A DNA stretch of 8,045 bases from Geopsychrobacter sp. (GTDB taxonomy: Bacteria; Desulfobacterota; Desulfuromonadia; Desulfuromonadales; Geopsychrobacteraceae). Position numbers and translations under genes: made by a program. Location: NCBI GenBank assembly GCA_021647445.1, contig JAKIUS010000053.1:1-8045 (forward strand). Direction: 5' to 3'. Each line of letters starts with the position of its first letter. Positions within the stretch are counted from its first letter, which is position 1. Below the pieces are notes generated by a model that was not told the origin of the DNA, did not search any database, and saw only the letters and a list, made by a program, of their open reading frames with translations. Positions 1 through 7,032 of the stretch are shown one piece after another.

Positions 1-2
1 AA

Positions 3-869
3 ACCACGCTCTCGACCGACCCGCGACGCAGGCTGATCGGGGATGATGAGCACGGCTGGGACAGCGAAGGTGTCTTTAACTTCGAGGGTGGCTGCTACGC
101 CAAGACGATCAACCTTTCGGCTGAAAATGAGCCGGAGATCTTCGGTGCGATCAAGCGCAACGCCCTGCTTGAAAATGTCGTTGCCGACGCCAGCGGTAAG
201 ATTGATTATACCGATGGTTCCAAGACCGAGAACACCCGGGTCTCTTACCCGATCGATCATATTGAAAATCATGAGCCGAGTCTCAAGGCGAGTCATCCGC
301 AGAACATCATCTTTTTGACCTGTGATGCCTTTGGCGTGCTGCCTCCGGTCTCGAAGCTGACCAAAGAGCAAGCGATGTACTACTTTCTCTCCGGTTATAC
401 CGCCAAAGTCGCAGGTACCGAGCGCGGTGTTACTGAGCCTCAGGCAACCTTTTCCGCCTGCTTCGGTGAAGCCTTCTTGCCACTGCACCCGACGGTCTAC
501 GGTAAACTACTCGGCGAGAAGATGGACGAGCATGGGGTGAATGCCTACCTGGTCAATACCGGCTGGGCTGGCGGCGGTTACGGCGTCGGCAAGCGCATGA
601 GTATTAAGGCGACCCGCTCCTGCATCAATGCGATTCTCGATGGCAGTATCAAAAATTGCGTGTTCGAAGAGACCGCTTTTTTCAAGTTGAGTATTCCCAA
701 GGAGTTGCCGGGCGTTGATACCGCGTTGCTTAACCCACGTAATGCCTGGGCTGCTAAGGATGAATTCGATACCACGGCCAAAAAATTAGCCGGCATGTTT
801 GTCGAAAATTTCAAGAAATATGTTATTGAGGGTGATGTCGATTTTACCCAGTTTGGACCTAAAATCTGA
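3..869 (+). CDS. pckA: Phosphoenolpyruvate carboxykinase (ATP), C-terminal part
   Basis: Converts oxaloacetate plus ATP to phosphoenolpyruvate, CO2 and ADP in the cytosol (gluconeogenesis, anaplerotic balance). The reading frame is open from the left edge. It begins at TTLSTD, which in the family directly follows the P-loop (GTGK), so the N-terminal half including the P-loop lies outside the window. Visible family motifs are the Mg/ATP-binding [10 protein letters not shown], then [92 protein letters not shown] and the terminal GPKI. About 288 residues are present of the usual 530-540, and the end matches the normal C-terminus closely. It is followed by its own terminator, so it is probably the last gene of its transcript. 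The product is certain; the 5' end is unknown. Confidence 0.97.
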   Translation, partial: TTLSTDPRRRLIGDDEHGWDSEGVFNFEGGCYAKTINLSAENEPEIFGAIKRNALLENVVADASGKIDYTDGSKTENTRVSYPIDHIENHEPSLKASHPQNIIFLTCDAFGVLPPVSKLTKEQAMYYFLSGYTAKVAGTERGVTEPQATFSACFGEAFLPLHPTVYGKLLGEKMDEHGVNAYLVNTGWAGGGYGVGKRMSIKATRSCINAILDGSIKNCVFEETAFFKLSIPKELPGVDTALLNPRNAWAAKDEFDTTAKKLAGMFVENFKKYVIEGDVDFTQFGPKI

Positions 870-896
870 TCAATAATGGCCAGAATAAGATGACTG

Positions 897-933
897 ACAA
901 GGCGGCTGATTTCGATCGGTCGCCTTGTTTTTT
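897..933 (+). terminator. Intrinsic terminator of pckA
   Basis: ACAAGGCG (897-904) pairs perfectly with CGCCTTGT (921-928). The stem continues inward with a G-T wobble and CTGAT/ATCGG (906-910 with 915-919), closing on a TTCG tetraloop (911-914). A run of six T (928-933) follows. A 14-pair stem capped by UUCG plus a U tract is a strong Rho-independent terminator, 27 bases after the pckA stop. Confidence 0.93.
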
Positions 934-951
934 ATATGGAATTTTGGATTC

Positions 952-980
952 TTGACAGAAGCTAAAACAAAAATAATAAT
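952..980 (+). promoter_or_regulatory. Sigma-70 type promoter for thiL-cheR
   Basis: A perfect TTGACA -35 box (952-957), a 17-base spacer and AATAAT (975-980, five of six matches to TATAAT) sit just after the pckA terminator and about 100 bases before thiL. The flanks are A/T rich. Transcription would start near 987. No riboswitch-like fold (for example a TPP element) was evident in the short leader, though this was judged by eye only. Confidence 0.75.
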
Positions 981-1036
981 GACGGTCTAAGTTTGTCGGA
1001 TTTTGACAGACCTGTCGCGCGAAAGAAGGTTGTCAT

Positions 1037-1087
1037 ATGGGCAGCGCAACGCACTCTGCAGTCAGATCTTGGACCATTGGATGTTGA
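1037..1087 (+). CDS. Possible 16-codon leader ORF overlapping thiL start
   Basis: The ORF starts at ATG 1037 and encodes MGSATHSAVRSWTIGC. The best Shine-Dalgarno in this leader, AGAAGG at 1024-1029, lies seven bases before its ATG. Its stop (TGA, 1085-1087) overlaps the likely thiL start (ATG, 1081) in the string ATGTTGA. The likely thiL start has no good ribosome binding site of its own, so translation of this short ORF could deliver ribosomes to thiL. It resembles no peptide I know. It may equally be chance, with thiL starting at an upstream in-frame TTG. Confidence 0.35.
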   Translation: MGSATHSAVRSWTIGC

Positions 1088-2079
1088 ACGGCGAGTTTGC
1101 CTTAATTGAGCGTATTCGCCGGCGTGCCAGCAGCTTGCCTGCGATCACCCTCGGGATTGGCGATGATTGTTCTGCGCTGCGGGTTCCACCCCATCATGAG
1201 TTACTGACCAGTACCGATCTGCTGCTTGAGAATGTGCACTTTCGCCTCGATTGGACCGACATGTATAGCATCGGGTTCAAGTCGGTAGCGGTTAATGTCA
1301 GTGATATTGCGGCGATGGGAGCAGAACCCCTCTCGTTTCATCTAGCTGTGGGCCTGCCCGTTCACTTGACGTCCCAGCAGATAGATCTATTTTTGGATGG
1401 GGTTTTCGACGCCTTGCAGAAATACCGTTTATCGTTAGCCGGTGGTGATACCTGCCGTTCTGAAGGTCCGCTGATGATTGCCGCAACGGTACAGGGAATC
1501 GCGGCGCAAGATCGAATGGTCAGGCGTAGTGGCGCTCAGGAGGGTGATGACCTCTGGGTCTCCGGTAGTCTGGGCGACAGTGCCCTGGCACTCAAGAGAC
1601 TCCAGGCGGGAACCGCGCTCTCCAAGTTTCTGGCGCAACGCCACCATCGCCCGGAGGCGCGGGTCGACTTAGGACAGCGTTTGGCGAAACAGGGGCTTGT
1701 CACGGCGATGCTCGATCTTTCCGATGGTCTGCTCGGAGATTTGCGTCACCTGCTCGATGAATCTGGTGTCGGCGCACGGCTTGAACTGGAGCGCCTGCCC
1801 CTCTCTGCCGAGTTTCGTACCGCCTTGTCCGCTCAACCGGAACTGATCGATCTGGCACTCTGTGGCGGGGAAGATTACGAACTGCTCTTCAGCGCTGCCG
1901 CGCAGCAACGAGGGGCACTTAAAGTGTTGGCGCAGGAATTATCACTGCCTCTGCAGCGCATCGGCGGCCTGACGTCGGGATCAGAAATCCACATTTTTCG
2001 GCCCGATGGAGAGCTCTATACCCCTCAACAGGCCGCTTTTGATCATTTTAGATCCCAAAAGGATAAGGTTTGTGAATAA
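1081..2079 (+). CDS. thiL: Thiamine-monophosphate kinase
   Basis: Phosphorylates thiamine monophosphate with ATP to the cofactor thiamine diphosphate, in the cytosol; this is the last step of thiamine biosynthesis. The AIRS/PurM-type fold is recognised from GEFALIERI (4-12), LGIGDDCSA (24-32, Mg/ATP-binding Asp pair), STDLLLENVHF (44-54), VNVSDIAAMGA (71-81), LAGGDTC (119-125), DLSDGLLGDL (212-221) and CGGEDYELLF (261-270). It is 332 residues from ATG 1081, close to the usual 320-335. ATG 1081 was chosen because GEFxLIE normally sits within a few residues of the family N-terminus. The frame stays open back to a TTG at 1003, which would add 26 residues with no family match. ATG 1081 lacks a clear Shine-Dalgarno and may rely on the short ORF ending there. 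The stop overlaps the cheR start. Confidence 0.94.
   Translation: MLNGEFALIERIRRRASSLPAITLGIGDDCSALRVPPHHELLTSTDLLLENVHFRLDWTDMYSIGFKSVAVNVSDIAAMGAEPLSFHLAVGLPVHLTSQQIDLFLDGVFDALQKYRLSLAGGDTCRSEGPLMIAATVQGIAAQDRMVRRSGAQEGDDLWVSGSLGDSALALKRLQAGTALSKFLAQRHHRPEARVDLGQRLAKQGLVTAMLDLSDGLLGDLRHLLDESGVGARLELERLPLSAEFRTALSAQPELIDLALCGGEDYELLFSAAAQQRGALKVLAQELSLPLQRIGGLTSGSEIHIFRPDGELYTPQQAAFDHFRSQKDKVCE
2059..2079 (+). promoter_or_regulatory. cheR ribosome binding site and thiL/cheR stop-start overlap
   Basis: AAGGA at 2059-2063 lies within the last codons of thiL, eight bases before the GTG start of cheR at 2072. The thiL stop codon TAA is at 2077-2079. This arrangement decides the cheR start and suggests that ribosomes finishing thiL can reinitiate on cheR. 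Confidence 0.75.
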
Positions 2080-2956
2080 TCTTTCACCCGGCACAGATGA
2101 TCAGGCTTCAAAGTATGTCGGTGAGCAACTGTTTGTCGGGAGCGATTTATCGGAGAGTGATTTTTCAGAAATCCGGAATATCCTGTTTGCGGGTTGCGGT
2201 TTTGATCTCGATGGCTATAAGGATCGATGTATCAAGCGGCGGATTGCCGCGCGGATCAGAAGCCTGGGGTTTCGTAAGGCCAGCGAATATATTGAGCTGT
2301 TGGGCCGGCAGAAACAGGAGCAGGAACAACTTCTCGAAGCCTTGACGATTCATGTTTCGCAATTTTTTCGCAACCCGACTACCTTTGCTGCACTCGAAGA
2401 GAAATATTTACCCGAATTACTGCGCAAGCGACGCACGCAGGGAGAATTGCGCATCTGGAGTGTCGGCTGCGCTGGAGGGGAAGAGCCCTATTCCATCGCC
2501 CTGCTCTGTGATGAACTCGGCGGTGCCGATGATCGTATCTCGATTGTCGGCACTGATGTCAGCGCAGATATTCTTAAAAAAGCACGGTCGGCGGTTTATG
2601 ATGCACATCGCCTGATCGAGGTGCCGGAGGCTGTTCTCCGTCAGTACTTTATGCGTGAGGGGCTTCGTTACAGCTTAAATCGTCAAATCTGCAAAAAAGT
2701 ACGCTTTATAAGGCATGATATATTACAGGATCGACCTTTGCCTTGGGCCGATATGATTTTGTGTCGCAACATGCTGATCTATTTTTCACGTCAGGAGCAA
2801 GAGCGAATTTTGCGCACCTTAGCCGCGACTCTGGTTCCCGATGGGGTGCTGGTGTTGGGACGCGCCGAAACCATGGTCAGCGATAGTCGTGAGCTTTTCA
2901 AGTGTGTCGATCCAGCGGAAAGAATCTATCGCAGGCGCAGAGACGAGTTGGAATAG
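2072..2956 (+). CDS. cheR: Chemotaxis protein methyltransferase CheR
   Basis: Transfers methyl groups from S-adenosylmethionine to glutamates of chemoreceptors, providing the adaptation arm of chemotaxis. Residues about 25-110 form the all-helical CheR N domain, ending in the conserved ALTIHVSQFFRNPTTF stretch. Residues 127-285 are the Rossmann methyltransferase domain: motif I WSVGCAGGEEPYSIAL (129-144), the acidic residue in GTDVSADIL (160-168), a beta-subdomain at about 175-215, and ADMILCRNMLIYF (226-238). Length is 294 residues (E. coli CheR 286). GTG 2072 is chosen because AAGGA (2059-2063) lies eight bases upstream and the protein then has normal length. An in-frame ATG at 2006 would add 22 residues inside thiL and lacks support. 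The start overlaps the thiL stop by eight bases (GTGAATAA), indicating translational coupling. A terminator overlaps its stop codon. Confidence 0.95.
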   Translation: MNNLSPGTDDQASKYVGEQLFVGSDLSESDFSEIRNILFAGCGFDLDGYKDRCIKRRIAARIRSLGFRKASEYIELLGRQKQEQEQLLEALTIHVSQFFRNPTTFAALEEKYLPELLRKRRTQGELRIWSVGCAGGEEPYSIALLCDELGGADDRISIVGTDVSADILKKARSAVYDAHRLIEVPEAVLRQYFMREGLRYSLNRQICKKVRFIRHDILQDRPLPWADMILCRNMLIYFSRQEQERILRTLAATLVPDGVLVLGRAETMVSDSRELFKCVDPAERIYRRRRDELE

Positions 2957-2994
2957 GCAAGGCTCCTGGCGGCCTGTGGGGCTTGCCTATTTTT
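2952..2994 (+). terminator. Intrinsic terminator after cheR
   Basis: AATAGGCAAG (2952-2961) pairs with CTTGCCTATT (2982-2991), giving a 10-base-pair stem. The 20-base G/C-rich loop may pair further internally. A run of five T occurs at 2990-2994. The stem includes the cheR stop codon (TAG, 2954-2956). It separates thiL-cheR from the receptor operon, although read-through is possible. Confidence 0.8.
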
Positions 2995-3042
2995 GGAGCC
3001 CCGGTTCCTGGTTGTAGTGGGATCCTTTTGCGGCTAAGAGGG

Positions 3043-3057
3043 GGTGGATAAATTGCG
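3043..3057 (+). promoter_or_regulatory. Weak sigma-54-like site upstream of mcp
   Basis: GG (3043-3044), ten bases, then GC (3055-3056) within TTGC has the correct -24/-12 spacing. The TTGC half is good, but the -24 half matches only GG of TGGCAC. The 158-base gap 2957-3114 also holds the cheR terminator. I found no convincing sigma-70 or sigma-28 promoter in it, so the real promoter of the chemotaxis operon is uncertain. Confidence 0.2.
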
Positions 3058-3114
3058 TTACTTTGACCATTATGGGTGCATAAGCGACAAACAACTGAGT
3101 GGGAGATAAGTTCC

Positions 3115-4392
3115 ATGCGCATCGAAATCAGTCACAAATTTGTTCTCGGGTTCGTGGTGGTGGTCGGGTCGATAGTGTTTCTCAACTATCTGGTGCCGAC
3201 TCTCGGTTTTATCCCCCTGCCATTTCAGCAGTTTGTCACGACCTTAGGAGCCTTGTTGGTCGGTCTGCTCTTCGGTTGGATCTTTTCCAAGGCCTTTACT
3301 TCCAATATCGGGGTTCTTACGACCGGTGCCGAGCGACTCAGCCATGGCGATTTGAGCCGTAAACTTAAATTACGCAAGAGTCTGGTCTCGGATGAAACCG
3401 AGGATTTGGCTGATTCCTTAAATAAGGTGGTCGAAAACCTGCGTAAGTTGGTCGGGAAAATCCGCAGCTCATCGGTGCGGGTCAATGAATCGTCCCAGGG
3501 CCTTAGTGCCTCGGCCGAAGAGATGACAGCCTCGTCTCACGAGGTTGCCGGAGCCATCGAACAGATCAGCCGCGGCGCCGAGACTCAGGCTGAAATGGTC
3601 GAGCGGGTCTCACGGGTGGTGCGGGAGATGGCCGATTCTATCGAGAAAATTACCGCGTCGGGTCAGATCCTTTCCCACTCTGCCGAAGAGACCACACGTA
3701 CCGCCAGAGAGGGTGGTGAGTTGTCGCATGCGACCCTCGAGAAGATGAAGCATGTCTTGAGTGAGGTCGAGAAAAATGGTCGTCAGATGGTTTCATTCAG
3801 CGAGCATGTACAGAAGATCGGTTCAATTATCGATGTTATCACCGGTATCGCGCAAAAAACCAATTTACTCGCCTTAAATGCCACCATCGAGGCCGCGCGC
3901 GCTGGTGAATATGGTCATGGTTTTGCCGTAGTTGCCGAGGAGATCAGCAAGCTGGCCGATAGTACCAGTGAATCAGCCGGTGAGATTACGCGTCTGATCG
4001 ATACGACCCGCGAGGAGAGCCTGCGGGTTCATCAATCGATGCTCGACAGTGTTCGTTCCATCGATGCCGGGCGTGAAGCGATCGATGCGACCAGCGGAGT
4101 GTTTCTGACGATTATAGAAAAGGCTGAAGATGCTCAGTCCAAGTCGAATAATATTACCGTTCTGGCTGAAAAACAGAATCGAGGGTCAGGTGATATCGTG
4201 AGCGCCATCGAAGAGATCGCACGGGTTGCCGAGGATAACGCGGCGGCCACCGAAGAGGTCTCGGCAGCCACCGAAGAGCAATCGGCTTCGATGGAGGAGT
4301 TGACCTATGCTTCTCAGAAACTGGCGCAACTTGCTGAAGAATTATTGACTTCGGTCAGCAGTTTTAATCTCGGCTCCGAAGAAGGATCCTAA
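3115..4392 (+). CDS. Methyl-accepting chemotaxis protein with minimal sensor region
   Basis: Inner-membrane chemoreceptor that controls CheA through CheW. Of 425 residues, 9-27 and 40-60 are hydrophobic membrane helices joined by only about 12 residues, so there is no periplasmic ligand domain. A HAMP domain covers about 58-113. A long helical hairpin follows, with its conserved tip at about 236-285 ([19 protein letters not shown], then [13 protein letters not shown]). Each arm is about 140-160 residues, roughly 20 heptads, which suggests the 40H class; this is an estimate from length. Likely methylation segments are [10 protein letters not shown] (131-140) and the Glu-rich stretch 376-400 containing [10 protein letters not shown]. 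The C-terminus ends LGSEEGS, with no NWETF-like CheR-tethering pentapeptide. ATG 3115 has GGGAG at 3101-3105; a GTG at 3076 lacks such a site. It is the first gene of the operon with cheW-cheY-cheA-cheC. Confidence 0.96.
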   Translation: MRIEISHKFVLGFVVVVGSIVFLNYLVPTLGFIPLPFQQFVTTLGALLVGLLFGWIFSKAFTSNIGVLTTGAERLSHGDLSRKLKLRKSLVSDETEDLADSLNKVVENLRKLVGKIRSSSVRVNESSQGLSASAEEMTASSHEVAGAIEQISRGAETQAEMVERVSRVVREMADSIEKITASGQILSHSAEETTRTAREGGELSHATLEKMKHVLSEVEKNGRQMVSFSEHVQKIGSIIDVITGIAQKTNLLALNATIEAARAGEYGHGFAVVAEEISKLADSTSESAGEITRLIDTTREESLRVHQSMLDSVRSIDAGREAIDATSGVFLTIIEKAEDAQSKSNNITVLAEKQNRGSGDIVSAIEEIARVAEDNAAATEEVSAATEEQSASMEELTYASQKLAQLAEELLTSVSSFNLGSEEGS

Positions 4393-4398
4393 CTGCTC

Positions 4399-4860
4399 AT
4401 GACCCTGCTGCTCCCTTTCATGCTCGGTGCAGAGCGCTACGGTCTGAAATTGACCGAAATTCAAGAGGTTGTCGAAGAGGTTGAACCTTACTATCTTCCG
4501 GCGGCACCTCCTGAAGTTATCGCCGCCGTCAACGTTCATGGCAGAATCTTGCCGGTCCTTGACCTGGCCCTTTGTCTTGGCTTTGCGCCGAGCCCTAGGG
4601 GCGAGCGGATGATCGTACTCTCGCGCCCTGATTTTGCGTTGGTCTTAGCGGTGCATCAGATAGAGTCGATGCTGACCGTTGATCTTGAACAGGCCACTCT
4701 AAGTCAGAGTGATGCTCCTGAGGATTGTATCTGTGGTGTCGTGAACTGGCATGGCCAGATGATCAGTCTCCTTGACCTTGATCAGTTGCGTAAACTTGTT
4801 GAAGAGAAATGTATTGTCCCTGGAGGTGATCGTGTCCCAGCGTGTACTGATCGTAGATGA
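4399..4860 (+). CDS. cheW: Chemotaxis coupling protein CheW
   Basis: Cytoplasmic adaptor that links receptor tips to the P5 domain of CheA in the signalling array. It is a single CheW beta-barrel domain: FMLGAERYGLKLTEIQEVVEEVE (7-29, the usual receptor-side strand and helix), a Pro-rich turn, VNVHGRILPVLDL (44-56), and a second repeat-like VVNWHGQMISLLDLDQL (114-130). It has 153 residues, typical length. In most CheW proteins the first motif reads NxRGxxxPVxDLR; here the Arg is His (position 47) and the Arg after DL is Ala, so the binding surface may be altered. AAGGA (4382-4386), inside the end of mcp, is 12 bases from ATG 4399, six bases after the mcp stop. The last 29 bases overlap cheY, so the tail from about residue 138 is read from the cheY ribosome binding site and start. 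Confidence 0.93.
   Translation: MTLLLPFMLGAERYGLKLTEIQEVVEEVEPYYLPAAPPEVIAAVNVHGRILPVLDLALCLGFAPSPRGERMIVLSRPDFALVLAVHQIESMLTVDLEQATLSQSDAPEDCICGVVNWHGQMISLLDLDQLRKLVEEKCIVPGGDRVPACTDRR
4822..4834 (+). promoter_or_regulatory. Strong Shine-Dalgarno deciding the cheY start
   Basis: GGAGGTGAT (4822-4830) is a perfect nine-base match to the anti-Shine-Dalgarno complement. It lies inside cheW, with five bases between GGAGG and GTG 4832. This fixes the cheY start at the GTG rather than an in-frame ATG at 4772, and predicts high cheY translation independent of cheW termination. Confidence 0.85.
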
Positions 4861-5194
4861 TGCCCTGTTCATGCGCAATTTATTGCGTGATATTTTTTCG
4901 GATGCCGGTTGGGAGATTGCCGGCGAAGCCGCCGATGGTAACGAAGCGTTGCAGAAGTTTCAGCAGTTGCAACCCGACCTGGTGACCATGGATATCGTCA
5001 TGCCGCAACGTAGCGGTATCGACGCCTTGCAGGATATTCTCACCGTTTCTCCCGCTGCGGTGGTGATTATGTGTAGTGCCTTAGGCCAGGAGAGCATGGT
5101 TATGGAGGCGATCCAGCATGGTGCGCGTGATTTTATCGTCAAGCCGTTTCAGCAGGAACAGGTGCTCGAAGTGGTGCAACGGGTTCTCGGTTGA
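4832..5194 (+). CDS. cheY: Chemotaxis response regulator CheY
   Basis: Single-domain receiver that takes phosphate from CheA and carries the signal to the motility machinery. From GTG 4832 it has 120 residues, the normal CheY size, with no output domain. The acidic pocket is D9-D10 (VLIVDD), the phospho-acceptor is D54 (VTMDIVMP), the switch Ser is S82 (MCSALGQ) and the conserved Lys is K104 (FIVKPF). VTMDIVMP is the form seen in CheY proteins of the Bacillus/Thermotoga type, which are often paired with CheC. It overlaps the end of cheW by 29 bases and cheA starts 15 bases after it. The immediate link to cheA and cheC supports a dedicated CheY over a generic regulator. Confidence 0.95.
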   Translation: MSQRVLIVDDALFMRNLLRDIFSDAGWEIAGEAADGNEALQKFQQLQPDLVTMDIVMPQRSGIDALQDILTVSPAAVVIMCSALGQESMVMEAIQHGARDFIVKPFQQEQVLEVVQRVLG

Positions 5195-5209
5195 GCGGGT
5201 CGATCTAAA

Positions 5210-7018
5210 ATGGATATGGCCAAATATAAGGTGATGTTTCTTACCGAAGCGCGCGAACACCTGCAGAAAATGTCGGCCCAGCTGGTCGCCATTGAAGCTG
5301 ACCCCACGAATCGGAACGGCATTGATGCTCTGTTGCGGGAAGCTCATTCGATAAAAGGGATGGCGGCCTCCATGGGTTATCAGCAGCACGCTGAATTGTC
5401 ACACCATCTTGAAGACAGACTCGATCTTTTTCGCCAGAAGGGGAAGATTAGCCCAACAGCCATCGATTATCTGTTGGCCGGAACCGACCTGCTCGAGTTG
5501 TTGCTCGAAGATATCGCTGCCGGACGCGAGGAACGCAGTATCGAGGATTTCTGTCAGGCAAAAGTTGAACCGCAGACCCTTCAGACACCCCGCGTCGCGT
5601 CGCCACCGGCGCTAGAAACAAAACTGCAGATCAGGCTGAAGTTGCATGAAAAGGTCGCGTCGCCAGCAGCGCGCCTGTTGGTCATTCTGCGGCAACTCAG
5701 CTCCTTCGGTAAGATTCTGCAGTCTGAGCCGAGTCAGGAGCAGATTCTGCGCGCTGGTCCGGTGCGTCATCTTGAATTGCTGATTAATACGAACTTGAGT
5801 GCTCATGAGATTAAGGCATGTCTTGAAAACTATTCAGAGGTTGCCAGGGTTGAGGTCGAAGAGCCACAGGCGCAACAGGCTAAGAGTGTGGCGACAGGCG
5901 GGGCGACGGTCCGGGTCGGTACTGATCTGCTCGATCGGTTTATCAGTCTAACCGGTGAGCTGATTACAAATCGTTACATGTTGCAAAGCGCAGCCGGTGA
6001 TCGGGATTGGGATGCGTTGCAAGAGGGGTTAGGCCGTCTGGCGCGCTTGGTTAAGGATTTGCATCATCAGGTGTTACAGGTGCGGATGATGCCGATCGAT
6101 TCAGTGACCGGCCGTTTGCCGCGTCTGGTGCGTGATCTGGCGCGTAAATCGGGCAAGGAGATCCACTTCGAACTGGAAGGGGGCGGAATCGAACTCGATC
6201 GCGCCATTCTCGAAGAGTTGAGTGACCCGTTGGTCCACATGATCCGCAACGCCATCGATCATGGTATCGAGAGCGAGGGGACGATCACGCTACGAGCCTG
6301 GCGACAGCGCGATCAGGTCATGCTGCAGGTCGCCGATAACGGGCGGGGGATGAACCCTGCTCAGCTTCGTCGGCGCGCTCTGGAGAAGGGTTTGATCAGT
6401 CCCGCCCAGGCCGAGTCGATGCGCGATTACGAAGCCTTGCAACTGGTCTGTTTGCCTGGTTTTTCGACGGCCAGCCAGGTGACTGATACCTCGGGTCGCG
6501 GGGTGGGGATGGACGTTGTAAAGGCAGCGGTCGAGAAGTTGGGCGGGGTGTTGCATATTGATGCCGCGTTGGGTCGGGGGACGCGCTTTACGCTTAAATT
6601 GCCGTTGTCGGTTGCGATAATCAAGGTCTTGCTGGTTGAGGTTGATAAAAAACAGGTCGCATTGCCGATTACGCGCGTCCTGCAGACCATTGAGGTTGAA
6701 CGCCGTCAGATTCAAATAAGTGGCAAACAGCGGGTATTCTCTCACAATGAAGAGCTTTTACCGCTGGTTTCATTGCGTAAGATTCTCGGGTTGCCGATTC
6801 CGCAGGCGGCTGCTTTTGTTTCGGTGGTGCTGACTGAGGTGCTTGGGCGTAAGGTTGGCCTGGTCGTCGATGGTTTTGCCGGACAGAAGGAGGTCTTTGT
6901 GCAGAAGATGCCGAGTCCTCTCGAGGGTCTGCGCGGTCTGGGCGGCGGCACTATTTTAGGCGATGGCAGTATCGTTTTCATCCTCGATATTCAGGGGTTA
7001 ATCGAACGACGCCGCTGA
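5210..7018 (+). CDS. cheA: Chemotaxis sensor histidine kinase CheA
   Basis: Receptor-controlled histidine kinase that autophosphorylates and passes phosphate to CheY. It has 602 residues with all five domains. P1/Hpt spans about 1-105, with the phospho-acceptor H46 in AHSIKGMAASMG. A P2-like, CheY-docking ferredoxin-like segment lies at about 138-217. P3 dimerisation spans about 233-300 (LLDRFISLTGELITNR). P4, the ATP-binding domain, has the N box DPLVHMIRNAIDHGIE (339-354), G1 VADNGRGM (374-381), F box LPGFST (415-420), then SGRGVGMDVV (428-437) and GRGTRF (455-460). P5, the CheW-like domain, spans about 468-602. No catalytic residue is missing. The usual loop after HGIE (typically like PExRxAAGKP) is absent: the sequence goes directly to SEGTITLRA. 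ATG 5210 has only a weak purine-rich site; ATG 5216 is a near alternative. The stop overlaps a possible cheC start (TGATG). Confidence 0.97.
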   Translation: MDMAKYKVMFLTEAREHLQKMSAQLVAIEADPTNRNGIDALLREAHSIKGMAASMGYQQHAELSHHLEDRLDLFRQKGKISPTAIDYLLAGTDLLELLLEDIAAGREERSIEDFCQAKVEPQTLQTPRVASPPALETKLQIRLKLHEKVASPAARLLVILRQLSSFGKILQSEPSQEQILRAGPVRHLELLINTNLSAHEIKACLENYSEVARVEVEEPQAQQAKSVATGGATVRVGTDLLDRFISLTGELITNRYMLQSAAGDRDWDALQEGLGRLARLVKDLHHQVLQVRMMPIDSVTGRLPRLVRDLARKSGKEIHFELEGGGIELDRAILEELSDPLVHMIRNAIDHGIESEGTITLRAWRQRDQVMLQVADNGRGMNPAQLRRRALEKGLISPAQAESMRDYEALQLVCLPGFSTASQVTDTSGRGVGMDVVKAAVEKLGGVLHIDAALGRGTRFTLKLPLSVAIIKVLLVEVDKKQVALPITRVLQTIEVERRQIQISGKQRVFSHNEELLPLVSLRKILGLPIPQAAAFVSVVLTEVLGRKVGLVVDGFAGQKEVFVQKMPSPLEGLRGLGGGTILGDGSIVFILDIQGLIERRR

Positions 7019-7032
7019 TGGCGGGAGTGGTC

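Noticed and set aside
43..318. 91-residue open frame at the left end
   Set aside because: It is Arg/Ser-rich and out of frame with clear pckA coding sequence across the same bases.
1003..1031. Second TTGACA (1003-1008) as another -35 box
   Set aside because: No -10-like sequence lies 16-18 bases downstream; that region is AAGGTT, within the leader.
1003..1080. TTG 1003 as the start of thiL, adding 26 residues
   Set aside because: TTG is rare, the ribosome binding site is poor, and the added residues match no part of ThiL. GEFALIE normally lies at the family N-terminus. Kept as an alternative only.
2006..2071. ATG 2006 as the start of cheR
   Set aside because: It would sit deep inside thiL with no ribosome binding site. 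GTG 2072 has a well-placed AAGGA and gives normal CheR length.
3018..3031. TGGGATCCTTTTGC as a sigma-54 promoter
   Set aside because: The GG to GC distance is nine bases rather than ten, and sigma-54 does not tolerate that change.
6290..6745. 151-residue open frame on the minus strand within cheA
   Set aside because: It is fully antisense to conserved CheA P4/P5 coding sequence, with no recognisable protein features.
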